Below are positions 45,120-57,580 of a stretch of 64,000 bases of DNA, piece by piece. Source of the stretch: Phyto melanocephala (Eukaryota; Arthropoda; Insecta; Diptera; Rhinophoridae); the NCBI GenBank assembly GCA_941918925.1, contig OW799234.1:71361043-71425042 (forward strand), read 5' to 3'. Position 1 is the first letter of the stretch. Each line of letters opens with the position of its first letter. A program made the position numbers and the translations under genes. The notes under the pieces were generated by a model. It was not told the origin of the DNA, made no database searches, and saw only the letters and a program-made list of their open reading frames with translations.

Positions 45120-45840
45120 CACTTATACCTATTCATTTATGTTTATATAATTTCCTTGTTAAGTTTTTTATAAAGAAATTTAATTTTAAATTAATTTTTT
45201 AATACATTAAGATAATACTTTATTTATCTACATTTTTTATATTATTTTTTAGAAATATTAATACACTTGTTTTATTACAACAAAATATTTGTTATCAATA
45301 CTTTTATACATATATAATTATTGTATCATACGTATGTAACATAACATTATCTGTTAAAAATTTTTATATAATATTTGTAATATTCTGTACAAAACCAACA
45401 TATTTTTATGTTAAAGTATAGACAATAATTTATAAAATTCTTATTAATACTTTAATAATTATGAATTTTTGTTATACAAATTTTTTTCTATTATTACACA
45501 TACATATTCTTATAATACTATTAACATTTTTTCAACAATTTGTGTTATAATACTTTTTGTTAATATTTTTATATAAATTGTAATTTTTTGTTATACTACA
45601 TTTTTGTAAAATTTTTTATATATGACAAAATGTTTAAAAAAATTGTTTATGTTATTTTCAATTTTGTTAATCAAACTATAAATTTATTCACAAAATAACA
45701 AATATCAAGACACAAATCCAACAAAAAACTAATATATATTAAAAAACGTTTATCCTGATGATGCTGTACAAAGAAGTAGCGAAATATTGATCAAATAATA
45801 TAAAACAAAACAAAAAGATTTTTTATTATTAAAAGGACCT
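45120..45840 (+). mobile_element. 3' untranslated part of the Penelope-like element
   Basis: Very AT-rich DNA follows the ORF. It ends near a conserved-looking phrase TCCTGATGATGCTG...GCGAAATATTG, of the kind found near the ends of Penelope-like elements. The exact 3' boundary is not determined; about 45800-45840 is likely. Confidence 0.55.
45747..45796 (+). ncRNA. Hammerhead-ribozyme-like motif of the Penelope-like element
   Basis: CTGATGA (45755-45761) and GAAA (45781-45784) match the two invariant hammerhead boxes. Between them GCTGT and GTAGC can pair (three Watson-Crick and two wobble pairs) as stem II, with one extra T after CTGATGA. After GAAA, the ATAT palindrome could form a minimal dimer-type stem III. 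TT then GATCAAA can pair with TTTATC just before CTGATGA (stem I, one mismatch). Penelope-like elements are known to carry minimal type-I hammerheads. The extra base makes activity doubtful. Confidence 0.45.
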
Positions 45841-47535
45841 TAAGCTTAAAAAACTATTAAACATATATTATTATAAAAGGTCAAAGAAACCAATAATTAT
45901 TTTCCATAATTTATATCTTAACAAAAATTAAATATTTTTAGTACAATTATTTTCTCTATATAAAAATTATACATATGTTGGGTGTCTCTGTTTAAAAATA
46001 ATAAATTGTCGCGTATACAGTTGTTGTTGCTGCTGCTGTTGTGTTGCTTGTTCCCACTTCTGTAACACTACTGTTTAATAAAATATTCATATTCTATTGT
46101 TAAGATAGTTGTTGTCTTAGCTAACAATATTATGGTTGTTGTTGCTGTATTAAAAAACAATAAATTTGCATTAAAAACAAAATTGAATGTTTGGTGTCCT
46201 TAAAGAGATTCGTTGTTATTGCCCTACACTTAGTAAGAGAAGTTATAAGTTTTAAAAATATTAAGATGGTAAAATTACCACATCATCGTTATAAACTTAA
46301 GAATTCTTGTAAGTAATGAGTTAACTCACTAAAATAAAACTTCACTGTTTAAAAGTGCCTTTTGAATCGCAAACTTAATGCTTTTGTCCCTACTACTACT
46401 TAGGTTTCACTAAGGTTTAGCACATCCCTTGATTGATTTGACATGGAATAACCCATATTCTGTTGATCAAAAACTGCATACGATTTTGTTTCATATAATT
46501 TTCAGTTTTTTACCCTTTTTTCTCTTCTCTGTAGGGTATCTCGTTCGGTCTTAATTCTCTTATTAAATAAAGTATCTCAGCTCATTGTGTGCATAAATTG
46601 TAGGAAAAAATCAGTTTCTAAATCTATAAGCAGAACAAAGACGTTGAAATTTTAAATGTCAATTGTTCGCTTTTTTTCATTTGTTTAATCGTAGTTATTT
46701 TTATTTAACAGTAAATAAATAGATTTTATTTTTAAATTTGCAAAAAATAATAAAAAAAAAAAAAAATCATTCAAATATTGTCTTTTTATTTGCATCATAA
46801 ATTTTATGGGTTGGTTTAGTAATTTTGATTATCTTTAACGTTTGGTAATTTTTCATAAGTTGTTAAAAAAATGTTTGTGAAAAAATTCGAAAAAATAATA
46901 AAACAATGTGGCATTTGGTCAATAAAATCTATGCTAAAATATTTAGAATTTTATTATTAATGTTTGAATAATTATTGTTGATTTTCCAACTTGAACCGAA
47001 GTGCTGAGATAGGCTAAATGTTTGTATTGTTTTCTTTAGAGCATATGTATATACGTATGTATGTGTCCATACTTTAATATCCCTGCAAATAACTCAACTA
47101 GTCCTGTATCTCGATTTGGGACTAGTTCAAATATCACGTATATATAGAAAAAAAACATGGTCGATTTAACATCGAAGTAGTCTGAAAACCAATTGACAAC
47201 ACTATATCGTCGCTGCTCTGGCGAAATCGGTTATGTGACAATTAAAAAAAAAAATATTGGTCATACATCTATCCACCAAACCGTTTAAGGATATTTTGGT
47301 TAGTTCAGAAATAAACAATAGTTAGTGTGCGTAAGTTTAATACTGTAAAGTAAGAAAATCAAATGATTTTTTTGCTCTCCTGAAAACTCAGTAAAAACAC
47401 ATAACTGAATTTGTTAGAGTAACGACGATATGTCGTTTAACTACGAACTCTTGTTTGAAAATGATATGGTCTTTGACTGCATTACATAAAAACATGCTGT
47501 AATTAGTTCATTTTAGCTACAGTGGGCCACGTGGT
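45841..47535. other. Gene-free AT-rich stretch
   Basis: No gene recognised. A TTG/CTG patch lies at 46020-46050 and an A run at about 46749-46766. Confidence 0.5.
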
Positions 47536-47539
47536 CCAG

Positions 47540-48060
47540 TACTATCTACAAGGATTTAGTCTTTTATCTATGCGAGTTGAAATCAACTTTTATAACCCCA
47601 CACATGTTGGTAAGATCTGTGTTAGACATCAGTCTTTTTAAAATATTCGGAAATAAATCGCTTTTAAAATTCAGCATAATTGCCTTACAACTTTCAGAGA
47701 TATCAGCAAATAAATAGGAGTTAGTCAGCATTTTTTTTGTTTATTATTTTTAACAAAAAAATTAACATTTCTTAACCCCAGCATAGTGAGCAGACATGTT
47801 AAACACTATTTACATATATGCTTTTAGAGCTAAAAGTAAAAATTTTTGACAAGCCGTTCTCTAATCGGCAAAGTTATAGGTACAGGTTATTTGGCAAAAT
47901 ATTAATTTTTGAAAACCATCAAGTTTTTCAAGCTCTTAAGAAATTTGTTGTCACTCGAGTGATAGCAAATTACAAGCCCTAGCCTCCGAAATCCCATACA
48001 AAACGGTATAAAACTAACAGAGATATAAGCACCGAAGTACAGCTGCATGAGAGTTTTTCC
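47540..48060 (+). repeat. Family-B dispersed repeat, diverged copy
   Basis: GTTGAAATCAACTTTTATAA, GTAAGATCTGTGTTAGACAT, AACTTTCAGAGATATCAGC, CTCTAATCGGCAAAGTTATA and GAGATATAAGCACCGAAGTA keep the family order. Neither end is preserved. Confidence 0.55.
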
Positions 48061-48840
48061 TAAAACGGCGCAATGCTACAGCAAGCACATAATAAGTGTG
48101 AATGTTATGGGAGACCTCAGTCTGAAATAGAAATTGGCGTTAACAACGGATTATTAGGGTTGCGGGTTCACACTTACGTTTTCTAGTCATTTTTACAATG
48201 ACGTTTGTGTTGCCGGACTCAATGAAGGAAGGCCTCAAAATCACTGATCAACGAAGGAGGTCGAAAAAAGACTTGAAATAGTAGTAGTCTTCTTCGATAC
48301 TCACCATTCATGTGTATGTATACACATGCTATTTGGGAGTCCCAGACTGGGACTGACAGATAGCAAAGCATGCCGGGCATGTTCTTAAGAGTCTCAAACA
48401 CTGGAATATGACCTTTTTAATAATATACCACATTAAAAGTAACTCAAAATTTAAAATAAACCTAAACAAGTTGACAGTCGAAAATTCTCATGTTCATACA
48501 ATTTGTATGAAACAAACCAAAATACCGAGGCTGCAACGCTTTGCAATTTGAAAATCCAATTTGGACAAGGCGTTAGGTATGGAAGTTGGCTGCAGTATAA
48601 CTGTTATTGTTGTTTTCGACTTTTGTAATTGTTGTAAAGGTACGGCATTTAAGCTATTTTCAGATTAATCTAGCGATTTTATTTATATTTATTGAGTTGT
48701 ATTAAAAAACATAAATGAACATTAATTTTTATAACACAACATTGACGTCCTTGTTAGGATTTGTCACCTCAGCGCTACCGCTCAGCGGAATATTATGCAA
48801 TGCCTACCGCTTTCGTTAAGGTTGGTCTATTATCCTCCAT
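48061..48840. other. Gene-free stretch
   Basis: Nothing recognised. Confidence 0.5.
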
Positions 48841-49127
48841 AAGCAGCGTATACACGGCATATTTTTTGTATTTGACTTGTAAAATTGTCCACTGCTAAGT
48901 ACGTAAATACCATGTTCTGTTAAACACATGTGCTAAGTCATCTGACAATATTTCTCTATTTTGTCCCGACAATCCACCCTACATCAGCTGTGGGCAGGAA
49001 TCTCTACTTCTAAGCAATAGTCAGCGGCTGTCGGGTGTTAAAAACAATTTTGATAGACATAAAGAGTTGCATGGGGATACAAATTTACCAAGTCAGGTGT
49101 TAAAAACATGCCGTGTATTAGCTGCTT
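48841..49127. mobile_element. MITE with TIR AAGCAGCGTATACACGGCAT
   Basis: AAGCAGCGTATACACGGCAT at 48841-48860 is matched in inverted orientation at 49108-49127 (AAGCAGCTAATACACGGCAT), 18 of 20 identical. Weaker pairing continues inward (TTTGACTTGTAAAATTG against CTGACTTGGTAAATTTG). It is 287 bp with no coding capacity. A clear target duplication was not found. Confidence 0.65.
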
Positions 49128-49356
49128 TAGTTGTTCCAAGTTATATAGAAATCTATGTATTAGTTCAAAAGTTCTATGTTTATTTCTACTTTTTCCCTAA
49201 TCATCACTAACAACTCTCTAGAATATTTGTGTTTAATCTTGATTAATTTCTGCAGCTTCAAGGGCCGATGCAGTAAAATAAACAAGACCAACAACGACAA
49301 ATGCAACCTTGTTATTCTTTATATGCCGGTAAGTTCTCTTTTCTTTTTATATTTAA

Positions 49357-49866
49357 CTAGCCAAGCCCGGTGGGCGTTTCTACGCCCCTTAATGCAGAAA
49401 AATTTATTCTGAATTTTAATTGAATATCAAGTGCAAAAAGCTAAAAATTTTAACTTTGTTTATGGGGGTTTGGCACTGCCCACTTCTCTAATCACAAAAC
49501 TGTATAGTCATGACAGCGTAATTTGTGTGCGAAGTTTTAGAAAATTGGTGAAGTTAAAGTAGTTAAAAATGATAACTTTTTTTTATGGGCATGACACTGC
49601 CCACTTTTCTAATCACGATATTGTATAGTCATGACAGCTCAATATGTATGCAAAGTTTCAGGAAAATCGGTCAAGTGCAAGTAGCAAAAAATTATAACAA
49701 ATTTTTTATGGGCGTGGCCCCACCCACTTTTTATCACTCATAAACACTCCCTGGAATGTGTGCAACAACTTGCCAAAGTTTGAGTCCGATCGGTTTTACA
49801 GTTTCGGATTCTATAGCTAACACACACACACACACACACACAGAGTTTCACTTTTATATATATAGA
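49357..49866 (-). mobile_element. Non-autonomous Helitron, copy 3 (3 internal repeat units)
   Basis: Read on the minus strand: A then TCTATATATATAAAAGTG at the 5' end, a GT microsatellite, three ~122-bp units (cores at about 49463, 49585 and 49707), and GCCCACCGGGCTTGGCTAG then T at the 3' end. It has the same ends as copies 1 and 2 and a unit count equal to copy 1. Confidence 0.82.
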
Positions 49867-51425
49867 TATATATTGTTTCATATATTCAACGTTCAGATTC
49901 TCCAACAGCAAATGACTAAAAAACTTAAAAAACTCTCTTAATTAAATTGAATTTATTTCGATAACGACCTAAATAAAAATATAATGAATTTTGTAACAAC
50001 TAACTGTCTACACAAGAAGACAAAGAAGTTTCAAAAGCAGCATCATGATCCCAACGGAGTTCTGATCAGTACAAAAAGATAAAAATAAATTAAATTTGAA
50101 ATTCAACAAATGTGCCACTGCTTACTTACAGCACTACCTTTTCAAATAATTGCAAATGATGAGAAACAATTGCGTTTTTTTTTGTTTTCTTCAACCTTAA
50201 AAACAAAATTGTAATGAATCGTTAAAAATCATAAAACCATATTTATTCAATTAATGATCATTTAAGTTAAAAGCACAAAACAAAATATAATTATCTTTCT
50301 TCATTGATCTGTCTGTAACTGACAAGAGTTTGCCGGCCTTTTATATTGGCAACTTGTTAATTTCGTTTGTGATCGAACAAACGGTTTATTGTAAATTAGT
50401 TAAAAAATTATTAACAATCAAAGAAAAAATTTTGACATTTTATTAAGTATTTTATTATGGAAATAAATTTGTGGTTTAATTGACAAGGCTGCATGAATGT
50501 ATTTAGGTATTTAATTATTGTTGGTGGGGTGATTCAAGTGGTATTGTGTGTCGTGGTGCTGGTTTCCTAAAAGGTTTTTTTATTATTAAAAACAAAAATA
50601 TATTTTTTTTAATAATTTTGTTTATAGTATTCTAATTGAAGTGTCTTTCAAATTGAAACGAATTGAATGTGACAGACATACGAATTATTAACACAGTCAT
50701 AATCATCGATGTATTCTTCATTCATTCATAGACCCACATAGACACTCATAACACGTTAAGAATAATTCAAAAGAGTATTGTAAACAATAAATGGACTAGA
50801 CTCATTAAACTCTTGAAATTGGAACAAAAGAATAAAAAATAAAATAAGTGTTTAATATACAAAACATACTTCAAGTGTCAAATTGTTACAGTGGTGCTTA
50901 GAATTATAACGGAATAATTTAAAATTTCCTACAAACACACTTTTTAAAGAAAATATTTTTTTAATAAATACAAAATTTATCTCAAGTCTGTGAATAAAGT
51001 ATGAAGAAATTTTTTATAAAAAATATAACCTTAACGATATTTTACGATTTGTTAAATTCGTCAATATTGATTTCCTTAAGGTTTTGAAGGAAAACAGGGA
51101 AATATTTTTGACAGCTGACAGTTAAGATTAAGTCTGAAGCACCACATAATATAGTTTTTTTTTTTATTTCCTTTACTTATTCCACTTGGGAATATACAGC
51201 ATCTACAATCAAATTTCAGCTAATTCCCATACAAGTTCATTAAGCTTCATCTCTTAAGTTTATTAAAGATTGTTCTGCGCCATGTATTTTTAAGACGCCC
51301 CGAGCGCTTAATTCCTTGGGATTTGTTTCTAAGGCGCCTCTCGCAACACTGAAATTAAGGAGATTATGTTCTATCTATTTTTTTTTCTTTTTGTTAATTG
51401 ACGAACTATTGGTTCTTCTTTTGTG
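49867..51425. other. Gene-free stretch
   Basis: No gene or repeat recognised. Confidence 0.5.
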
Positions 51426-51429
51426 AGCC

Positions 51430-52316
51430 TCCAGGGCTCACAGAGGAGTCGACTAAGCACTGTCCGTCTGTCCGTGTGTTGGTTGAAATCAACTTTTAGA
51501 AGCAACCACATTTTCCTCAGATCTGTGTATGGTATCAATCTTTTGGAAATATCCAGGAATGAATCGCTATTGAAATTCAGTAAAACCGCGCTATAACTTT
51601 CTGAGATATGAGCAAATAAACGCGACTGCCTCTGTTTTTTCCACTATTTTTACTACCAAAATTAAAATTTTTCAGTCATAGAATAATTTATAGGTACCTT
51701 TGTTACTATTTGTAGATATAATGTGCCTCTAGAGGTATTCGTGAAACATTTTAGATAAATTTGACTCTAATCGGTAAAGTTATAGGCAAAATTTTTTTTA
51801 AAAAAAATTTATTCTAAAAATTTACAAACGAAAATCAATTTTTTTTCAACATCTGGACAACCGAGGGAGAGTCAAAGTTGGTATCATCTGAAAGAACTTG
51901 ACTAGCGCAATATAAGCACTATAAAAAATTTAAAATTCATGTTGGCGGACAATAAATTTATATGTGGGTCAAATCTGGTATTTTAAAATGTAACTTCTTG
52001 AACACCCTCAATATTGGTTTCAAATGAAAGGACTTGACTAGTAAAATACAGTAAAATTTAAAAAAATTTAAAATCAAAGATGTGTTTTAAAAAAATGGTA
52101 GATAAAATTTTTTCAATCCCATCAATATGGGTATCAAATTAAACAACTTGACCAATAGAATACAGTTAACTACATATAAATTCAAAATTAAGGATGGCGC
52201 CGAAAATAATAAGGAAAAATGGTGTATAGCATGAAATATAAGTTAATCTACGATGTGGGATGGTGAAGGGTATTATCACATTCGGCACGGCCAAATATAG
52301 CACTCTTACTTGTTTC
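51430..52316 (+). repeat. Family-B dispersed repeat with intact right end
   Basis: The left end is truncated (starts near GAGTCGACTAAGCACTGTCC). The body repeats the family phrases, including TTGAAATCAACTTTTAGAAG, ATAACTTTCTGAGATATGAG, AATCGGTAAAGTTATAGGCA and multiple AAATGAAAGGACTTGACTAG variants. The right end is GGTGAAGGGTATTATCACAT then TCGGCACGGCCAAATATAGC, ACTCTTACTTGTTT. Confidence 0.68.
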
Positions 52317-53087
52317 TCATGCAGCCTTAAAGTAAAAGTTGTAAGGGTGTAAAATGACAAGGTCTCGTTAGTGAATTGAGACACCTTCTCAAGAAATCAC
52401 ACAGTTAGGACACGTTTCAAGAAAAATAGTAATTACTATTCCAGCCATTTTGCAATGCATAGTTTCAAAGATTGGCGAGAAAGTAAGAAATCGGGTTTTT
52501 TCTCACTACTATGGGCTACAAAAACATTCTGCATTCTTAACAACAACAGTTTGCATTCTTAAGCAACGAGTATGTTTTTGACTCACCATTATTATTAACT
52601 TGGTTCCAACAACTCAAATTTGTCCTTCTTCCACCTGCCCTAAAAGGTGCTACACGTCGACCAAAAATTTTAATAAGTTTTGCGAAATGTAATCGCAAAA
52701 TTTTCAACATTTATTTGGTGAGTTTTAATAATTTTAATTTTTAACAATAGCCCTACTTTTTATTTGTCATCTGTCAAGTAGTTAAGTTTGAGCTCAAAGG
52801 GTTATTGAAAATAAAATGTCTTATTTTAAAACCCTTACGTTTTGACAGCGTTTCTTCATACAATTCCTTTTAAATTGAGTTATAGATAAACCTTAACGAA
52901 ATCGTGAACTTTGTATGATTAACCGTAAAATTCACTTATGATGTTTAGTAAAACTTATTAAAAATAAAAAATGGAGTTAAAATCGTTGGTTAATGAAGGG
53001 CAAACAAATTTGAGTTTCATATAAAACTTATAATTTTACCTTCACGGCTGATAATGTAGTAAATTAGCAAATTAAACTGACATCATT
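52317..53087. other. Gene-free stretch
   Basis: Nothing recognised. Confidence 0.5.
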
Positions 53088-53776
53088 ATGATAGGCGCGA
53101 ATATTCCTCATCAAAAATAAAACACATTTGTGTATATGAGAATGCATACAATTGTGGCGTCAGTCGAAGTTCACTATACGCGGAGGACACTACATTTATT
53201 TATATTTCTTACGCCGGCGAACGACGAACAAATTGGTACAAGGTGACCATTTTTTTTATTAAATTTGGGTTTACTTCTCAACTTTTTAAGGAAATAAAGT
53301 TAGTTTTTATTTTAATAATTGTTTATTTTTTTTATTTTAAAACATTTAAAATAAATATAAAAAAGTTAAGTACAAAAATTTGTTTTTATTTGTGTTTTTG
53401 CAAATGTTTAAGTTTATTAAGTGATCTTATTTTTATATGGTCACACTATTAGCTGTTATACACAAACAAAATTTTTATTCTTGTTTAAAGCACGTACCCA
53501 CGTATTTAATTCTTTGCAAACGTTTGCTTATACGTAAACAAGTTTTTATTATTACAGAAATTATATTTATTGTTTTGTTGAGTTTCACAAAAAATTAAAT
53601 ACATCATTATTTTTGTTTTTCTTTGCACAAACAGTAAACAATTGAATCAACTTTTAAAGAAGTTATTTTTTCGTCGTTGTTGTGCTTCACACGACGAATT
53701 TGCACAGCGAATTTTTACCGAAGAGTTCGTCGTGTTGGGCGAAATTCGTCGTTCGTCCCAATTGTGCGCCGAGCAT
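53088..53776 (-). mobile_element. 725-bp MITE family, copy 2 (one TIR mostly deleted)
   Basis: This is the reverse-complement relative of 25191-25915. The right end keeps the full TIR (inverted: ATGCTCGGCGCACAATTGGG). At the left end GATAGGCGC is followed directly by GAATATTC, so about 30 bp of the other TIR are missing. Interior landmarks, such as CAAACGTTTGCTTATACGTA and GGTCACACTATTAGCTG, match copy 1 in order. Confidence 0.8.
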
Positions 53777-54363
53777 TAAGCTGTGTAATGACTCTATTAA
53801 CACATTTGAAATCAACTCAAATGGTTCTGAGAAAGTAAGCCAAAAGATAAGATTTCCCTACAATATCAGCCTAAACGATTCTTTCCACTTTTTTCCCTTT
53901 TCTTTTCTCAAATCAACTGATAAAAAATTGAGGCGAATGGAAATCGGGAAATAACAAGTAGGCTGGGAAAATGCCTACAAAAGGGAACAGGAGGGAATTC
54001 CTGATGCTTTTAGGGTTTTAAATAAAATACACACTCTATATGTCAATACAATGTTCTTACAAAGTTTATTTAGCAAAATACTTATTTCCTCAAAATGATT
54101 TAAGTTTATACAGCTAAAATGAGCTAAAGGATGTTGTGACGAGTCAAAGCCAGAATTAAGAATGAATATTAAAACTAATCGATACCACTAAAAACAATAA
54201 TTCACAATAATCGATACCGCAAAAACAGTAATTTACATTTTTTTTTTTAGTTCAGAGCCTTAAAACTATGCCACAAAATAGAGAATTCCTTTGAGCAGTT
54301 ATTATGTTTCTATTAAACCGTATGTTTTTTTGCAGTAAATAAACTTAAACTACGGTCTACACC
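53777..54363. other. Gene-free stretch
   Basis: Nothing recognised. ATCGATACCAC/ATCGATACCGC is repeated near 54180 and 54210. Confidence 0.5.
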
Positions 54364-54651
54364 AGCCATCGATTTGTTCGAACAACGAACAATTTTTTGT
54401 GCGCACATGAATTTGCCTGGTATGGACCGCTGTTGTCGATGTTTTGTTCTTGTTCAAACAGCGTTGTCATAACATTTGTTTGAACAACGTTGTCTGACAT
54501 TAAAAGGCATTTTGAATATGAAAGAAAGAGACGACTCATCAAAATATTAACAAAATACACTTTACACGTTTTCTCCATATCAGAGAACATTAACAATTTT
54601 TTGACAGTTGCTCTGCCGACGTTTTGTTCTAGTCTACACAAATCGATGGCT
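54364..54651. mobile_element. Probable MITE with TIR AGCCATCGATTTGT
   Basis: AGCCATCGATTTGT at 54364-54377 is exactly inverted at 54638-54651. GAACAA-rich sequence lies just inside both ends. It is 288 bp with no coding support. TCTACAC flanks or lies inside the two ends. There is no second copy in the window, so this rests on the inverted ends alone. Confidence 0.5.
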
Positions 54652-55800
54652 CATCAAGACGTAAAGTAAAGTTACTTTCTTAGATATAATAATTTTCAGC
54701 GATTTTTTTAAAGCTGCTATCGTATTCCATTTTAGTCTTGTCATTATTTTTAATTCTGCAAAATTATTCTTAAATATTATTATTTTTTATTGTACAAAAC
54801 GTTTTTATTGTACTATTTGACTATTATTTCGACCTTAATTCAAACATTATCAACTACTCGTTTATAAAAATTTCAAAGAACTTGTCATATCTAACATTTA
54901 ATTGACTTTTCCGTCTTAATAAGTGGGTGTTTCTAAGAAACGCTGTCTTTTAATAACAATGCAAAACCCATTTATCGGTGTAGCTTAAAATCTGTAATTT
55001 TATTCAATACTTGTTTGTACTTACATAAGTATGAACTAAACGCACATACACACGTACATACATATAAATATTGAAATAAGGAATTTGTTGATTATTCAAC
55101 ATTTTAAATATAAACAGAATAATAATAAATAATAAACAACAGATAACAAGAGATTGCAAAAAGAACAAAAATAATTCTATTTTTTATGAGCCATTTAAAG
55201 AAACCATTAGTGAAACTTTGTTATTCCCGGAAAAACCAAGCAAATTAGCAACAAATTAAATAACCCTGCTGAACTCGGACTGTTGATTTAACAAGATGGA
55301 AGGATTCAAAAACCATACACTTTATGTTCGGCAGAATTTTTCTAAAAATAATTAATAATTTTGTAATGTTCATTTGATTGTTCCCATTGAACTTTGTTTA
55401 ATTAAAAACCTTTTAATGAAATATTTAATAACACAAATTTTTTTGTTTTCTTTGTCTAAGTACAAAATGTATAGAAAGTGGACATTTTCCAAATACTGGA
55501 GATATGGGTTAAACCCTTTCAAATCAACTTAAAAAAGTACTCTTTTTGACATTGATGTTTCCAAATTTACCTAATTTTGACAGGTACAAAGTTATCAGAG
55601 AACAAAAAAAAATCCAAAGTTTATACCATGAGTTGTATTTAGAATTGCTTAAGAGCCATTAGGAAATCATGAAATACAAATATAAGGGATTTATTAGTGG
55701 CATTACAGGCTGGAGAATAATTCTCTATCATAAAATCATTTTCGAAAATTATGTCAGTTAAGTAATTTCTGCTGTTAGGGCTCGATATATTCACGTACAA
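54652..55800. other. Gene-free stretch
   Basis: Nothing recognised. Confidence 0.5.
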
Positions 55801-55802
55801 AC

Positions 55803-55901
55803 TAGGGCCGTATTTAGATTTACTGAAGGCTTATTTGACAAATTTCTCTACAACATCTCTCAAATAAGCCTTTAATAAACCTAAAATATTTTCTATGAAT
55901 T
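55803..55901. mobile_element. Short palindromic MITE, copy 2
   Basis: GGCCGTATTTAGATTTACTG, AAGGCTTATTTGACAAATTT, CTCTACAACATCTCTCAAAT and AAGCCTTTAATAAACCTAAA match the element at 40938-41061 in order, with degraded outer ends. Confidence 0.55.
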
Positions 55902-56319
55902 CAAATGAAAGCACGAAACAATATGACTCCTTTGAACAACCCCTCATAGTTTAGTGTGCTATTTAAAATTTGAGTCAGCTATTTAAAAAGAAGCAGTTAT
56001 GAATATTTAAATTAGAAATACTTAAAACGAGTGAAAAGACGAAAATAATAACCGGTTTGTGCGAAAACTATATTTTGGATATTATAATGTCTGGCTCAAG
56101 TAGGTATCAAACATTTTGTATGTGATGAAGATGAAGAAGAACAAGCTATTGAAATGTTGCTAGTGTGCTTACTAATCGCAGAAGCGTCCACCTTGGGGTC
56201 CCAAAATCTAATGAAAGGCAGCAAAGCGTGTTAAAAAAATATGACGATAATTGCCCTACAAGATATGAATGACTGAAACTAACACATACAAAATGCTTGT
56301 ACTAACACTATTGTAGCAA
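55902..56319. other. Gene-free stretch
   Basis: Nothing recognised. Confidence 0.5.
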
Positions 56320-57066
56320 TCTATATATATAAAAGTGAAACTCGGTCTGCCTGTGTGTGTTAGCTATAGACTCTGAAACTGTAAAACCGATCGGACTTGA
56401 ACTTTGGCAGGTTATTGTATACATTCCAGGGAGTTTTTATGGGTGTCAAAAAGTAGGCGGGGCCACGCCTATACAAAATTAGTTATCATTTTTAGCTACT
56501 TGCACTTTACCGATTTTTCTGAAACTTTTCACACATATTGAGCTGTCATGACTTTATAATTTTGTGATTAGAAAAGTGGGCAGGGCTACGCCCATAAAAA
56601 ATAGTTATAATTTTGAGGTACTTGCACTGCACCGATTTTTCTGAAACTTTGCACACATATATTGAGCTCTCATGATTATACAATTTCGTGATTAGAAAAG
56701 TGGGCAGGGCCACGCCCAAAAAAAGTTATAATTTTGAAATACTTGCTCTGGACCGATTTTTGTGAAACTTTGTACACATATTGAGTTGTCATGACAATAC
56801 ATTTTTTTGATTAGAGAAGTGGGCAGTGTCACGCCCATACAAAAAATTATCTTTTTTAGCTACTTGCACTTGACCGATTTTTCTGAAACTTTGCACACAT
56901 ATTGAGCTGTCATGACTATACAGTTTCGTGATTAGAAAAGCGGGCAGTGATGTGCCAATTCTAAAAAGTTATAATTTTAAGCTTTTTGCACTTGATATTT
57001 AATTTAAATTCAGAATGCATTTTTTTTTAATTAAGTGGCGTAGCAACGCGCGCCGGGCTTTTCTAT
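56320..57066 (+). mobile_element. Non-autonomous Helitron, copy 4 (5 internal repeat units)
   Basis: The 5' end is a clean TCTATATATATAAAAGTG preceded by A. Five ~122-bp units have cores at about 56460, 56582, 56705, 56828 and 56945. The 3' end reads GCGCGCCGGGCTTTTCTAT, where the expected CTAG has decayed to CTAT. The hairpin-capable GCGTAGCAACGC sits about 20 bp before the end. Confidence 0.8.
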
Positions 57067-57580
57067 TTTAATATATAATTCCTGCTACAGGAAAAATAAT
57101 GCGTATGCAAGAGTGAGACAAATAATGTATGTTGATTTCTTGAAGTTTAAAGAAAAATTTGGAAAACTATTATGTAAAATTTTCAATTCAGTGAAACAAA
57201 AAGTAATTTTTACTAAATAATTTGCAGTTCTTCCGACGAGGTTTTTTTTTATAAAATACTCAAGAGACAAATGGTAAGTACGAAATGTAGCAGCCAAATA
57301 AAAATATGTATTAGCCTTTGCATATTCTCATGATTTTTAATTTAAGCAATTCCAGCCATAATACCAATGATGCTAATACCATGGAAAAGTATTAAATTGA
57401 GCCCATCCAGGAAGCAGTGAAATTAACGTATTAATGGTAATAAAGTGAATGTAATGAAATATTTATAAGAAATAATATGAAATATAATAAATTTTGTTTT
57501 ATTGTACGAGTAATATACATATACCTGGTTAGCTTTGATCGATATATACGTTAAGTGTGACTACTATTTATATTACACTT
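57067..57580. other. Gene-free stretch
   Basis: Nothing recognised. Confidence 0.5.
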
